DNA of 64,000 nt, from assembly GCF_019669925.1 (NCBI RefSeq), contig NZ_AP019779.1, positions 1,379,001 through 1,443,000 of the forward strand, read 5' to 3'. The stretch comes from Methanobrevibacter arboriphilus. Its GTDB lineage: Archaea > Methanobacteriota > Methanobacteria > Methanobacteriales > Methanobacteriaceae. Below, one piece after another: positions 19,215 to 28,649 of this stretch. The notes under the pieces are model-generated. The model was not told the DNA's origin. It saw only the letters and a program-made list of their open reading frames with translations, and searched no databases. Positions within the stretch are counted from its first letter, which is position 1; every line of letters begins with the position of its first letter. Position numbers and translations under genes: made by a program.

Positions 19215-20273
19215 TTATATATCTGCTGTTTTGTATTTCATTAATTTTAACTTTTCTTCAATGTTCTTATCAGAAATACCTAATATTTCTCCAGCTAAAA
19301 CTCCTGCATTTCTTCCATTTTCAATACCAACTGTTCCAACAGGAACTCCTGGTGGCATATTTGCCATTGATAATAATGAATCAAGTCCATTTATCTCTAC
19401 AGAACGTGGAACTCCTATAACTGGCTTTTCACTTAATGCAACTATGGATCCAGTAACATGAGCAGACAATCCAGTAACAGCTATAAATAATTTAACATCT
19501 TTCATATTTTCCATATATTTATTAAATTTATCAGGATATCTTATAGGAGATATTACACTAATATCATAACTAATTCCTAATCTGTCTAATGTTAAAGCAA
19601 CATTTTTAGCTTCTTCAATATCAGAATAACTTCCAGGAACAACTGAAACTAAAGGGATATTTTCTTTTGATTCAACAATTTCAGACTCTTTGAATATTTT
19701 ATCTGTGTGGGGTTCTTCTTTGTTTAATTTTTCCTCACTTATTTCATCATAGTTATCTAAAAAGTTTTTTTGTAATAATTTACCATCTAACTGAGAGATT
19801 AGCTTTTCTTCATCGCTTTTAACTTTTTCTTGATATGACTTTCTAAGTTTTGATACTCTTTTTTTAACCTCAGGATCATTAACCCCTATAATTTGCCCAG
19901 CAAGAATCGCTCCATTGTCGCCTCTATCAATTCCAACAGTTGCTACTGGAGCAGGGAAAGGCATTTGGGATGAAGCAAATAATGCATCTAAGCCACCTAA
20001 CTTAACATCAACAGGAACACCAATCACTGGTTTGTGAGTATAAGCTGCTATAGAACCTGGTAAATGGGCTGCTAATCCAGCAATTCCCATAAAAACTTCT
20101 ATTCCATTTGTTGTAGCTTCAACTACTAATTTTTTTACTTTTTCATGGGTTCTATGTGCAGATGCAACTTTTAAACTGTATGGAATATGGAGTGTTTCAA
20201 ATATATCAATAGATTTTTGAGCTATTTTTATGTCTGATGCACTTCCTAAGATTATCATTACTTTAGGGTTCAT
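19215..20273 (-). CDS. purE: Tandem PurE-domain protein (AIR carboxylase / N5-CAIR mutase type)
   Basis: A 352-aa fusion of two PurE-like domains (about 1-160 and 207-345) joined by a charged linker. PurE moves or adds the carboxylate of 4-carboxy-5-aminoimidazole ribonucleotide in purine synthesis. Domain 1 is complete: LGSASDIKIA, VASAHRTHE with the key His, and GIAGLAAHLPGSIAAYT. Domain 2 keeps PGSYSDIEEA and TGLSAHVTGSIVAL but has SPIRYP in place of SAHR, losing that His. Doubled PurE is known in Methanobacteriales. The second domain probably serves structure or oligomerisation. The gene lies 135 bp upstream of the ubiD-like gene on the same strand. Confidence 0.9.
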   Translation of the reverse strand: MNPKVMIILGSASDIKIAQKSIDIFETLHIPYSLKVASAHRTHEKVKKLVVEATTNGIEVFMGIAGLAAHLPGSIAAYTHKPVIGVPVDVKLGGLDALFASSQMPFPAPVATVGIDRGDNGAILAGQIIGVNDPEVKKRVSKLRKSYQEKVKSDEEKLISQLDGKLLQKNFLDNYDEISEEKLNKEEPHTDKIFKESEIVESKENIPLVSVVPGSYSDIEEAKNVALTLDRLGISYDISVISPIRYPDKFNKYMENMKDVKLFIAVTGLSAHVTGSIVALSEKPVIGVPRSVEINGLDSLLSMANMPPGVPVGTVGIENGRNAGVLAGEILGISDKNIEEKLKLMKYKTADI

Positions 20274-21001
20274 TAATTCACCTTTTTAATAATAAATATT
20301 ATTTTTATAGGATTTATTTATTATTTAATATATTTTTATAATAATTTCTGTTATTAATGATTAATTATATTTGATATTTTAGATTTTTTAATAGATTTTT
20401 GAAACTTTTAATGTACTTAGATATATTTATATGTTCTTAGATTAATATTTTTATAATTAAAATTTATATATTAGATAATATTATATCAAAACATTATAAT
20501 AGTATCACCCTAATATTAAAATAATTATATTAGAATAATTAGTATACTATAGAAGAATATTATTTAATAAACTAATATTATTAAATTATAATATTATTAA
20601 ATTAATATTAGGGTGATACTATTAGAATGATAGTATATTAGGATATAATTTATATTATTGAATATAGTTATTAGCCTATTTCTGTATATACTTATTTATA
20701 CATAGTATTTTTATATTTAAAGCTTTAAATTTTGTTTATAATTCTAAAATTATTTTTTATTTATTATTCTCCATTAATTTGATATTTAAAAATTTTTATA
20801 AATTAATAATGACAAGATAATACATAAATAATTATTAAATTGATAAATAATTATTTTAATTAGAATAACCATAAACTAATTTGACAGTTTTAATCTGATG
20901 GCTTTCATCAAATTCTTGATAAATTATTTTGATAAATCAAATTTTTAATATTTAAATATTATTTTTATAAAGTTTATTAAAAAACTTATTAAAGGTGCAA
21001 A
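20274..21001. other. Divergent intergenic region between purE and a GT2 gene
   Basis: A 728-bp A/T-rich stretch with no coding potential. Its one distinct element is a long perfect inverted repeat at 20497-20624, listed separately. Promoters for both flanking genes should lie here, but no single TATA box stands out. Confidence 0.5.
20497..20624. repeat. Perfect 23-bp inverted repeat with 82-bp spacer
   Basis: The left arm at 20497-20519 contains agtatcaccctaatatta and the right arm at 20602-20624 its exact complement taatattagggtgatact. The arms include a G/C-rich core (caccc/gggtg) unlike the surroundings, and the match ends sharply on both sides. It could be a miniature mobile element, a large hairpin or paired operator sites. 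No coding sequence lies between the arms. Confidence 0.85.
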
Positions 21002-22663
21002 ATGGAAAATAGACACTCTCCATCTGTTTCAATTATTATTCCTGCTTATAATGAAGAAGCAACTGTAGCTCATGTTGTAAATGTTGCTATGGAATTACCT
21101 TATGTAACTGAAGTTATTGTTATTGATGATGGGTCTTATGATAAAACAGCTGAGGAAGCTAAACTTGTAGGAGCAGATGTTATATCTCACACTAGTAATC
21201 AAGGAAAAGGTTCAGCTATTAAAACAGGTTTTAAACATTCTAAAGGAGATATAGTTGCATTTATAGATGCTGATATTTATAATTTAACCTCTGATAAGAT
21301 TGAAATGATTATTTCTCCTATTTTGGAAGGTAAAACAGATATTACAAAAACTAAATTTATGAGAGAAAGTGGAAGAGTAACTGAACTTACAGCTAAACCT
21401 CTTCTTAGATTTTTCTTTCCAGAAGTTAGCTTTGAACAGCCTTTAAGTGGTCAATTTGCTGGAAAACGTTCAGTTCTCGAAAAAATTAAATTTGAAAAAG
21501 ATTATGGTGTAGATGTTGGTATTGTACTTGATGCTGATGCTCATGGTATGAGAATCAAAGAAGTGGACATTGGAGAAATTAAACATGATATGTCTCCTCT
21601 TGAAAGTCTAAATGAAATGGCTAATGAAGTTACAAGGACCATTGTTGATAGGGCTATGGAATATGGCCGTGTAACAATGATGGATTCAATGGGTAATTAC
21701 ATCAGAATGACTACACTTGGACTGTCACTAATTATTTTAGGTCTTTTTACAATATTTTTTGTTCAGGGAGTTCCTTTAGAATTAGGAGCAATTATATCTT
21801 TAGCTGGTATTCTTTTAACAATTTATTATGTGATTAAACTTATTATAAAAACCACGATAATGTTTAGGAAGAGACCTAAGGGTAATTTTTTCAGATCATT
21901 TATTAAGATGCATTTTCCTGTTGTCATCTCTGCTCTTGTATTATTAGTAATGATATCAACATTTTTAAGCGCAGCTACATATTCAGATGGGAAATTATCT
22001 ATTGAACCTACTTCAAAAAATCTTGTAATATTCCCAGGATCTCCAGATCAGACTATATATGTTAGAGGTCCTTATACTGTTGATAGTGCACTAGAAAATC
22101 AATCAACTATTATAAGAATGCCCCAAGATGCTTTAAATACATTAGAACTTAGCTATGGTGATAAACTCCGTATTGAAGATGAATATTACACGGTTAACAA
22201 GGTTAGGAATGAAGAACCGAATATTTTAAGAATTCCTTATGATGTTAGGATGTTTCTTGATCTTCAAGTTGGTGATGTAATATCAGATGGAAAAATAAAG
22301 GGAGTTTTTGAAGGAATTCAAGTAGAACATAGTTTTAATATTAATGATTCTAATATATCTGGTTCTGAATATTCTATAATAAACTCTAGAAATATGAATG
22401 GAACTACAATGGATGTATATATTGATCATAATAGAATTGGATCTATTTCTGGATCTTTTAAACCTAATGAAACTTATGATATATATCTTAATGGATTAAT
22501 AGCTAAATCTATATATATAAATGATGATATAAAAAGAGGAAATAGCTATTTCATTTATTCTGGAGATCATATTATTGAACTAAAAGTTTCAAACAATATT
22601 TCAACATCAAAAAGATTTCTTCCAAATAAATTTGGACCTTTTTTAGTTTTTAACTTTGAATAA
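21002..22663 (+). CDS. Membrane glycosyltransferase family 2 with large C-terminal extracellular domain
   Basis: The N-terminal 230 residues are a DPM1/GpgS-like GT2: SVSIIIPAYNEEATVAHVV, VIVIDDGSYDKT, NQGKGSAIKTGF and FIDADIYNL (DXD motif), then QPLSGQFAGKRSVL. Two hydrophobic helices follow (about 240-285) and a third near 306-326. The last 225 residues are predicted to be outside, carry several N-x-S/T sites and have a beta-rich look with no catalytic motif that I recognise. The likely role is transfer of a sugar to a lipid or compatible-solute acceptor. AAAGGTG precedes the ATG. The neighbours are housekeeping genes, not the polysaccharide loci. Confidence 0.8.
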   Translation: MENRHSPSVSIIIPAYNEEATVAHVVNVAMELPYVTEVIVIDDGSYDKTAEEAKLVGADVISHTSNQGKGSAIKTGFKHSKGDIVAFIDADIYNLTSDKIEMIISPILEGKTDITKTKFMRESGRVTELTAKPLLRFFFPEVSFEQPLSGQFAGKRSVLEKIKFEKDYGVDVGIVLDADAHGMRIKEVDIGEIKHDMSPLESLNEMANEVTRTIVDRAMEYGRVTMMDSMGNYIRMTTLGLSLIILGLFTIFFVQGVPLELGAIISLAGILLTIYYVIKLIIKTTIMFRKRPKGNFFRSFIKMHFPVVISALVLLVMISTFLSAATYSDGKLSIEPTSKNLVIFPGSPDQTIYVRGPYTVDSALENQSTIIRMPQDALNTLELSYGDKLRIEDEYYTVNKVRNEEPNILRIPYDVRMFLDLQVGDVISDGKIKGVFEGIQVEHSFNINDSNISGSEYSIINSRNMNGTTMDVYIDHNRIGSISGSFKPNETYDIYLNGLIAKSIYINDDIKRGNSYFIYSGDHIIELKVSNNISTSKRFLPNKFGPFLVFNFE

Positions 22664-22971
22664 ATTTAGTTTTTAACAATATCCAATTTTAAATAATATT
22701 TAGCTTGAAATAGCTTTAATTTTGAATAATTTAGCTTTATTATTTTAAAAAATGAGTTTTAATATCTTTAATAATAAAACCTTATTTTGTTAAAAGATTA
22801 ATATTTTTATTAATATTTTTATTAATATTATTATTAATAATCTTAGCAGTATTATATACTAAGTAATTAGTAATAGTATTAGAATATTATTAATAATATT
22901 CCTTATTTATTCTTAGAAGTATTTTTAGTAGTATTCTTAGTAATACTATAAATAGTATATTGATTATATTC
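22664..22971. other. Convergent intergenic gap, no gene
   Basis: 308 bp of A/T-rich sequence between convergent genes. It contains irregular repeats of attcttagtaata and attaatattttt, but no clear stem-loop or reading frame. Confidence 0.4.
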
Positions 22972-23910
22972 TTAGTAATATACTTTAACAGCTTCATCGG
23001 GATTGTTATAAAGTCCAAGTGCAGCTAATGCGCCTATTTTCCCATGATCTCCAGTGACAGCTATTAATTGAATACTTAAATCTTTAGCTACTTTTTCAGC
23101 TTCTTCTACAGATACCATAGCTGTTTTAGCCTTCATTGAATATTCAAAAAGTTCTTGGGGAATGGTAAGTCCGTTTAATATGGCAATAGCTGTTTTATCA
23201 GACAATGTATCTCTTTTTAATAGTTCTATAGTCTTGTTAATAAGTTTTTCTTTTTCTTCTGGAAAAACAGCAAATGTTAATGCTATTGAAACACAATTTT
23301 GAGTTTTATGAGGATTATGAGGATATAATTGAACTATAATATGGTCTAAATATTCAAAACCTTCATTTTTTAGTTCTATTCCTACATTATGGGCCATAGT
23401 CCAAGTAGCTCCTTCATCTTTAGTATCAGTATCATCAATCCCAATAACTACTTTTTCCATTTTTGGAGTTATTACTCCTGCTTTTCCAAGTTTAGACCCT
23501 CCACCTTTTTCATAAATCTCAACTTGTTTTATTCCATCACCCATTCCACGACACATTCCTGCTCCAACACCTGCTCCTGCTAAACCACTATGAACAACTT
23601 TAACAGTATTATTTTCATCATCAATAGCTACTTCTTCAATTCCAGCAGCATTGACACTGGCTTTAAGGTTAAGTGGTTCTTTACCAACTTTTGTTAAAAA
23701 TACTTGTTTGTTACCATCTCTATAAGCATTTAAAATTAACTTACTAGTATTTTTATACTGATTAACAAGCCAATGTGAACCTGATATACATGGGTGATAC
23801 TCAACAATTTCAACAAGATCATTATCAGCCATTGTTATTACTTTTTCATAGGGAGCTATCCAAGGATCATTAAATTTCTTTTTTAAATCATTAGGCTTCA
23901 AAATTTCCAT
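22972..23910 (-). CDS. Methanogenesis marker protein 11
   Basis: A 312-aa protein restricted to methanogens and relatives. The diagnostic part is VVIGIDDTDTKDEGATWT (about 165-182), a TiaS-like GIDDTD motif expected to bind nucleotide and metal, preceded by a Gly-rich GAGVGAGMCRGMGDGIKQ segment and followed by NCVSIALTFAV and VTGDHGKIGALAALGL. The biochemical function is unknown; phylogenetic distribution ties it to methanogenesis. It stands alone between convergent and co-directional genes, 246 bp upstream of nothing else obvious. Confidence 0.88.
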   Translation of the reverse strand: MEILKPNDLKKKFNDPWIAPYEKVITMADNDLVEIVEYHPCISGSHWLVNQYKNTSKLILNAYRDGNKQVFLTKVGKEPLNLKASVNAAGIEEVAIDDENNTVKVVHSGLAGAGVGAGMCRGMGDGIKQVEIYEKGGGSKLGKAGVITPKMEKVVIGIDDTDTKDEGATWTMAHNVGIELKNEGFEYLDHIIVQLYPHNPHKTQNCVSIALTFAVFPEEKEKLINKTIELLKRDTLSDKTAIAILNGLTIPQELFEYSMKAKTAMVSVEEAEKVAKDLSIQLIAVTGDHGKIGALAALGLYNNPDEAVKVYY

Positions 23911-24156
23911 AAAAACCAGTCTATTGTTAATTGATTTATAATAATGTAAAAATAAAATTTTTTATAAAAAATTCTTTTATAATTTATAAATATATATTTA
24001 ATATTATTAATTATTAAGTTAATATATTATATTGATTAATATTAATTATTACTTAATTTATCACTTATTAGTTAATAAGAAATTAATTAATAAAAACTAT
24101 TAATCTATAATAAAATCTATTAAAAATAAATTTTAATAAGAAGTAGTTTATTAAAA

Positions 24157-24573
24157 TTAGATTTCTTTCAAACGATCACACATTTTAACTGCTGCTTCTA
24201 CAGCTCTTTTACCGTATTCGACACGTTTATGGGCATCTAATCTTGTCATTCCCGGTCCACTTATTCCAAGTGAAACAGGTTTTTCAAATTCTAGTGAAAG
24301 ATCAGCTATTTTTCTTGAAGCATGTTGTGCCACTATTTGATCATGATCAGTTGAGCCTTCAATAACAGCACCAAGAGTAATTACAGTATCAATATCCTCT
24401 TTTTCTAATAATTTTTTAATAGCTAATGGCATATCGAATACTCCAGGAACTGGAACAACTTGCACAATTTCACAATCTCTAATTTTTGCTTCTTCTTTAG
24501 CTAATTCTAACATCATATGGGTTAAATCATAATTAAATTCAGCTACAACCGCTCCTATTCTATACTTTACCAT
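24157..24573 (-). CDS. ribH: 6,7-dimethyl-8-ribityllumazine synthase
   Basis: RibH condenses the ribityl-aminouracil with dihydroxybutanone phosphate, the penultimate step to riboflavin, also feeding FMN and F420-type pathways. The 138-aa protein has AEFNYDLTHMMLELAK, VPVPGVFDMPLAIKKLL, VITLGAVIEGSTDHDQIV with the phosphate-binding and catalytic residues, and ISGPGMTRLDAH. A six-codon upstream extension is possible, but the ATG at 24571-24573 has AGAGGTG eight bases ahead and gives a typical N-terminus. Confidence 0.93.
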   Translation of the reverse strand: MVKYRIGAVVAEFNYDLTHMMLELAKEEAKIRDCEIVQVVPVPGVFDMPLAIKKLLEKEDIDTVITLGAVIEGSTDHDQIVAQHASRKIADLSLEFEKPVSLGISGPGMTRLDAHKRVEYGKRAVEAAVKMCDRLKEI

Positions 24574-24682
24574 AAAAACACCTCTAAACATTTTGTTGTT
24601 ATAATTTAATCTTATATTCGTCCAATTTAATAAATAGTATTAATTTTTAAATTAATTCTAATGTTATATATTATTTTATATG

Positions 24683-24769
24683 TTATTGTACCATAAGTAA
24701 GAAACCAGCAGCTGCACTCATAACCATAATTAAAATAATTATTATGGCTGCTATTTTTATTATATCCAT
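24683..24769 (-). CDS. 28-aa single-span membrane peptide (sORF)
   Basis: Too short to be listed by usual gene finders. From the ATG at 24767-24769 the frame reads MDIIKIAAIIIILIMVMSA, then AAGFLLMVQ and stop: one Lys, one Asp and a hydrophobic helix through most of its length. A consensus GGAGG sits seven bases before the ATG, as strong as that of any gene here, and the base composition (GCTGCT, GCAGCT) is richer in G+C than the flanks. The function is unknown; it may be a small subunit or stabiliser of a membrane complex. It lies upstream of ribH by 109 bp on the same strand. Confidence 0.65.
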   Translation of the reverse strand: MDIIKIAAIIIILIMVMSAAAGFLLMVQ

Positions 24770-24780
24770 TGTTTGCCTCC

Positions 24781-25043
24781 AAATCAATATTTATTAGTTA
24801 GAATAATATTTATTAAAAATATTATAAAAATTTTCTATTAGATATATTATAGAAAATTTCTATAATAATCTTATAAAAAATATTATAGAAAATCCAATTT
24901 TATAGAAAATCCACATTAAAAATATCATAAAAAATATTATAGAAATTTTATAAATATTTATTTTATAAATATTTTATAGTTTATTTTATTGTTATTAAAA
25001 CTTGTATTTTAATTTATAGGTTAATCATCTTATATTATTCATA
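24781..25043. repeat. A+T-rich spacer with dispersed copies of tattatagaaaat
   Basis: Variants of aaaaatattatagaaaat recur at about 24848, 24877 and 24931, with inverted forms (attttctat at about 24831) between them, so the stretch could fold into weak hairpins. It lies between the small membrane ORF and the cysteine desulfurase stop. Confidence 0.4.
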
Positions 25044-26252
25044 TTAAAAAAATTTAGATAGTTCATTTACACAATCAACTAACTTTTTTATATCATTTAA
25101 ATTATTGTAACAATGTATTGAAGCTCTTACAGTTCCCTCATTAGCATTGATTAGATTTAATGATGGTATAGCGCAATGAAATCCACTTCTAACACAAATA
25201 TTCTCAGTTTCATCAAGTATTTTGCTAACATCATATGGATTAACGTTTTTTATATTAAATGAAACAATATTAAATATGTTTTCAAGATCTCCATATAAAA
25301 TAACATTATCAATTTCAGATAAAAGAGTATAAAGCTCTCGTGTTAAATATTGAGTATGTTCTTTAATTTTTGAAATGCCAATACTGTTAATGTATTCTAT
25401 AGCTCTTCCAAGGCCGATAATTCCACTAATATTCTGAGTTCCTCCTTCAAATCTATAAGGAACTTCTTCTAATTTAAAATCTTTGTTCTTAAGACTTGTA
25501 ATTGTCCCTCCACCAAGATTTGTTGGGGATAATTTTTTTAATAATTCTTTTTTTCCATATAAAAATCCAGTTCCACTAGGTCCAAGCAGACCTTTATGTC
25601 CAGGAGCAGCTATGAAATCAGCATCAAATTTTTTAATATCAATTTTTTCATGTCCAATTGATTGAGCAACATCTACTAAAAGATAAACATTTTCATGTTC
25701 ATGAACTATTTTTGAAATTTCTTCTATGTCTTGACAAGATCCAATAGAATTAGAAACATGACTAATAGCTACTATTTTAGTATTATTATCAATCAATTCA
25801 TCAATTATTAATGAATCAATTATTCCGTCTGAATCAGCTTCAGCTATTTTCACATCAATTGAAAGATTATTTTTTGTGCTTTTTTCAACATTCAACCAAG
25901 GAATAAAATTAGAATGATGTTCAATGTTTGAAATAATTATATTATCATTTTTTTCAAAAGAAAAACCATTAGCTACAATATTAATAGCACTAGTTGTATT
26001 TTGAGTAAAAATAATCTCATTACTTGAAGCATTGATTAGATTAGCTATTTTTTCTCTTGTATTTTCTACTTTTTGCCCAGTTTTAATAGCTGTTTTATAT
26101 GCTCCTCGACCAATATTTGCATTATAATTATAGTAATAATCATCAATAGCTTCAACAACAGGATTTGGGGTGAGACTAGTACTTGCAGAGTCAAGATAAA
26201 TTATATTTTTTAAAATAGGAAAATCTTTTCTAATGTTTTCTATTGAAGTCAA
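25044..26252 (-). CDS. Cysteine desulfurase (SufS/CsdA-type class V aminotransferase)
   Basis: A 402-aa PLP enzyme that mobilises sulfur from cysteine for Fe-S and thio-cofactors. Seen are YLDSASTSLTP, NTTSAINIVA, NIEHHSNFIPW (His stacking on PLP), DVAQSIGHEKID, AAPGHKGLLGPSGTGFLYG with the Schiff-base Lys, and VRSGFHCAIP with the catalytic Cys. The start is TTG with a perfect AGGAGG nine bases upstream. No suf or isc genes adjoin it. Many methanogens lack such an enzyme, so its presence is informative but not unique. Confidence 0.9.
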   Translation of the reverse strand: MTSIENIRKDFPILKNIIYLDSASTSLTPNPVVEAIDDYYYNYNANIGRGAYKTAIKTGQKVENTREKIANLINASSNEIIFTQNTTSAINIVANGFSFEKNDNIIISNIEHHSNFIPWLNVEKSTKNNLSIDVKIAEADSDGIIDSLIIDELIDNNTKIVAISHVSNSIGSCQDIEEISKIVHEHENVYLLVDVAQSIGHEKIDIKKFDADFIAAPGHKGLLGPSGTGFLYGKKELLKKLSPTNLGGGTITSLKNKDFKLEEVPYRFEGGTQNISGIIGLGRAIEYINSIGISKIKEHTQYLTRELYTLLSEIDNVILYGDLENIFNIVSFNIKNVNPYDVSKILDETENICVRSGFHCAIPSLNLINANEGTVRASIHCYNNLNDIKKLVDCVNELSKFF

Positions 26253-26390
26253 AAAATTCCTCCTATTTTAATATTTAAATATTATATTTTTAGCTATGAT
26301 TTTTGTTTTTATCTAAATTTTATTTTTTAAAACTATGTTTTTTAGAATTTTATTAGAATTTTATTCTTTAAAATCCTATTATACTATTTT

Positions 26391-27401
26391 TTAAAATCTT
26401 ATTTTTTCTTTTATAGCTTCAGACATTTCTATTGTAGTAGATTTTCCACCTAAATCTCTAGTAACAGTTTTATTTTCTGATAAAACTTTTAAAACAGCTT
26501 TATCAATAGCATTAGCTGTTTCTTTTTCACCTAAATATTCAAGCATCATAATAGCTGATAATATCATAGCTGTTGGATTAGCTAAACCTTTCCCTGCTAT
26601 GTCTGGTGCAGATCCATGAACTGGTTCAAATAATGCTCTTTCTTCACCAATATTAGCTGAAGGTATAAGTCCAAGGCCACCAACAAGACCAGCACCTTCA
26701 TCAGATAAGATATCTCCGAAAAGATTTGTTGTTACAATAATATCAAAGCTTTTAGGTCTAGTTAATAAGTACATTGCTGTTGCATCTACATAAAAATCTT
26801 CATATTCAATGCCTTTACTTTTATATTTTTTACCTACTTCATAAAATACTTCTTTAAACAAGCCATCAGTTTTTTTCAATACATTTGCTTTATGTACGCC
26901 TGTAACTTTTTTTCTGTTATTTTCTTCTGCATATTTAAAAGCATATTCACATATGCGTTCTGATGCATCTCTTGTTATGACTCGTTTAGCTGTTGCTCCA
27001 GTAATATTCCCTGCATCGTCTTTAATATAATCTTCATCTCCAATATACATCCCTTCAGTATTTTCTCTAACAATCATGAAATCAAGGTCATCAAATATTG
27101 ATTTAGTTCCAGGATATGACTTTACAGGTCTAAGATTAGCAAATAAATCCATTTCTTGGCGAAGTCTAACTATAACCTCCGCAGCTGTTTCACCAGCAGC
27201 TCCAAATAAACAAGCATCAGAATTTTTTACTAAATCTATTGTTTTTTGAGGAAGGGCAACACAAGTTTTCTCTTTACATTCATCACCAGCTTCACCAAAT
27301 TCAAATTTAAAATCGATGTCTAAAGCTTCTAAAACATTTAAAGTAGCTTCCATTACTTCTTTTCCAATCCCATCTCCAGGAATAACTGCTATTTTATACA
27401 T
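26391..27401 (-). CDS. leuB: 3-isopropylmalate dehydrogenase (leucine pathway; homoisocitrate activity possible)
   Basis: A 336-aa beta-decarboxylating dehydrogenase: IPGDGIGKEVM, LRQEMDLFANLRPVKSYPG (substrate Arg residues), VRENTEGMYIGDED, VDATAMYLLTRP, TTNLFGDILSDEGAGLVGGLG and FEPVHGSAPDIAGKG. It oxidises 3-isopropylmalate in leucine synthesis; archaeal relatives (AksF) act on homologues in coenzyme B synthesis, and sequence alone does not fully separate them. LeuD and leuC lie 12 kb upstream in the same orientation, separated by glycosyltransferases and a mobile-element remnant. A GT2 gene ends 15 bp before its start. Confidence 0.9.
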   Translation of the reverse strand: MYKIAVIPGDGIGKEVMEATLNVLEALDIDFKFEFGEAGDECKEKTCVALPQKTIDLVKNSDACLFGAAGETAAEVIVRLRQEMDLFANLRPVKSYPGTKSIFDDLDFMIVRENTEGMYIGDEDYIKDDAGNITGATAKRVITRDASERICEYAFKYAEENNRKKVTGVHKANVLKKTDGLFKEVFYEVGKKYKSKGIEYEDFYVDATAMYLLTRPKSFDIIVTTNLFGDILSDEGAGLVGGLGLIPSANIGEERALFEPVHGSAPDIAGKGLANPTAMILSAIMMLEYLGEKETANAIDKAVLKVLSENKTVTRDLGGKSTTIEMSEAIKEKIRF

Positions 27402-27416
27402 ATTATCACAAAATTA

Positions 27417-28649
27417 TTATTTTTTAATCCTATTTATTATATCCGATTTTTTATAACCGACCCAACCTTTTATTGATTGTAATTCTTTAATCTGTTCTTT
27501 AAATAAATCGTTTTTTTCTCTTAATTTCCAGTATTTTTCTACTAATTCAAGATTTTTTTCTTTTATATTAGAATTTTTCTCTTTTAAATTAATATTTTTT
27601 CTTTTTATATTGGAATTTTTAGTTTTCAGAGTTTTATTACTGTTCCAAAGTCTTTTAACTTTTTTATTAATATGTTTCAAATGATTAAAATTATCAATAT
27701 CATTATTTTCTATTAAATATAATGCTATTTTGTATAAATCATCTTTAGGAGTAATATCATATATCGATATTTTTTTAAAAAATTTGCTAAATAATTTGAA
27801 AACATCTTCTAATTCTCCTTTTTTTTCAATTTCATTTGAAAGAATTTGGGAAATGAAAAAATTAATTTTTCTATTTAAATGATATTTATAATCTTTTTCT
27901 CTATTATTACTTTTAAAAATATCTAAAATATAATTTTCTGCTTTAAAAACTCCTTTAAAGTATTTTAGGTTTTGTGTTGTTGTTATTGAACCCTCATGGA
28001 AAATATAATTGTAAACATTGAAATCTGTTAAATAAATAATTTTTTCTGAACTAAAATAATATTCGATTATAAACACAGCATCTTGTGCAGGAATCCTTTC
28101 AGGAAATCTAATTTTATTTTTTTCTATTATTTCTCTACTAAAAATATTTTTAGGAAGTTGAGGAGATATTAATTCGATTATTTTTATAAATTCATCATTT
28201 TTAGAATTAAATTTCAGAATACCTTTATTTTTAAAGTATTTTGGAGTACCATCAAGTGTTCTACCAAGTTTATGTATAGTACATGATCCAAATACAAGGT
28301 CTGCTTTTTCACTATTTATTTTTTCGTATAAAATTTCACAAGCATCCTTTTCAAAATAATCATCAGAGTCTAAGAAAATTATATAATCTGAAGTGGATAA
28401 TTCAATTCCAATATTTCTGGGTTTGCCTGGATATCCACTATTTTCGTCTAAATATTTTGATTTAATGTTAGAATATTTTTTTGCATATTCATTAATGATT
28501 TGTTGAGTATTATCTTTAGAATTATCATCAATTATAATAAGCTCAATATTTTCAAATCCAATTGTCTGGTTAATAACAGAATCGATAGTTTTTTTTATAT
28601 ATTCTTCTCTATTATATGTTGGGATGATTATACTTAGTTTATAAACCAT
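27417..28649 (-). CDS. Glycosyltransferase family 2 with C-terminal coiled coil
   Basis: A 410-aa GT2: YKLSIIIPTYNREEYIKKT, LIIIDDNSKDN, NSGYPGKPRNIGIE and FLDSDDYF (DXD). The last 90 residues are a Lys/Asn/Glu coiled coil with the repeated KTKNSNIKRKN, KEKNSNIKEKN register, ending in a basic helix. A GTG three codons upstream is open, but the bases GTGGAT there are the ribosome site for the ATG at 28647-28649. It resembles the GT2 at 50567 (NSG-PG-RNIGIE). It is placed directly before leuB, probably by insertion. Confidence 0.87.
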   Translation of the reverse strand: MVYKLSIIIPTYNREEYIKKTIDSVINQTIGFENIELIIIDDNSKDNTQQIINEYAKKYSNIKSKYLDENSGYPGKPRNIGIELSTSDYIIFLDSDDYFEKDACEILYEKINSEKADLVFGSCTIHKLGRTLDGTPKYFKNKGILKFNSKNDEFIKIIELISPQLPKNIFSREIIEKNKIRFPERIPAQDAVFIIEYYFSSEKIIYLTDFNVYNYIFHEGSITTTQNLKYFKGVFKAENYILDIFKSNNREKDYKYHLNRKINFFISQILSNEIEKKGELEDVFKLFSKFFKKISIYDITPKDDLYKIALYLIENNDIDNFNHLKHINKKVKRLWNSNKTLKTKNSNIKRKNINLKEKNSNIKEKNLELVEKYWKLREKNDLFKEQIKELQSIKGWVGYKKSDIINRIKK

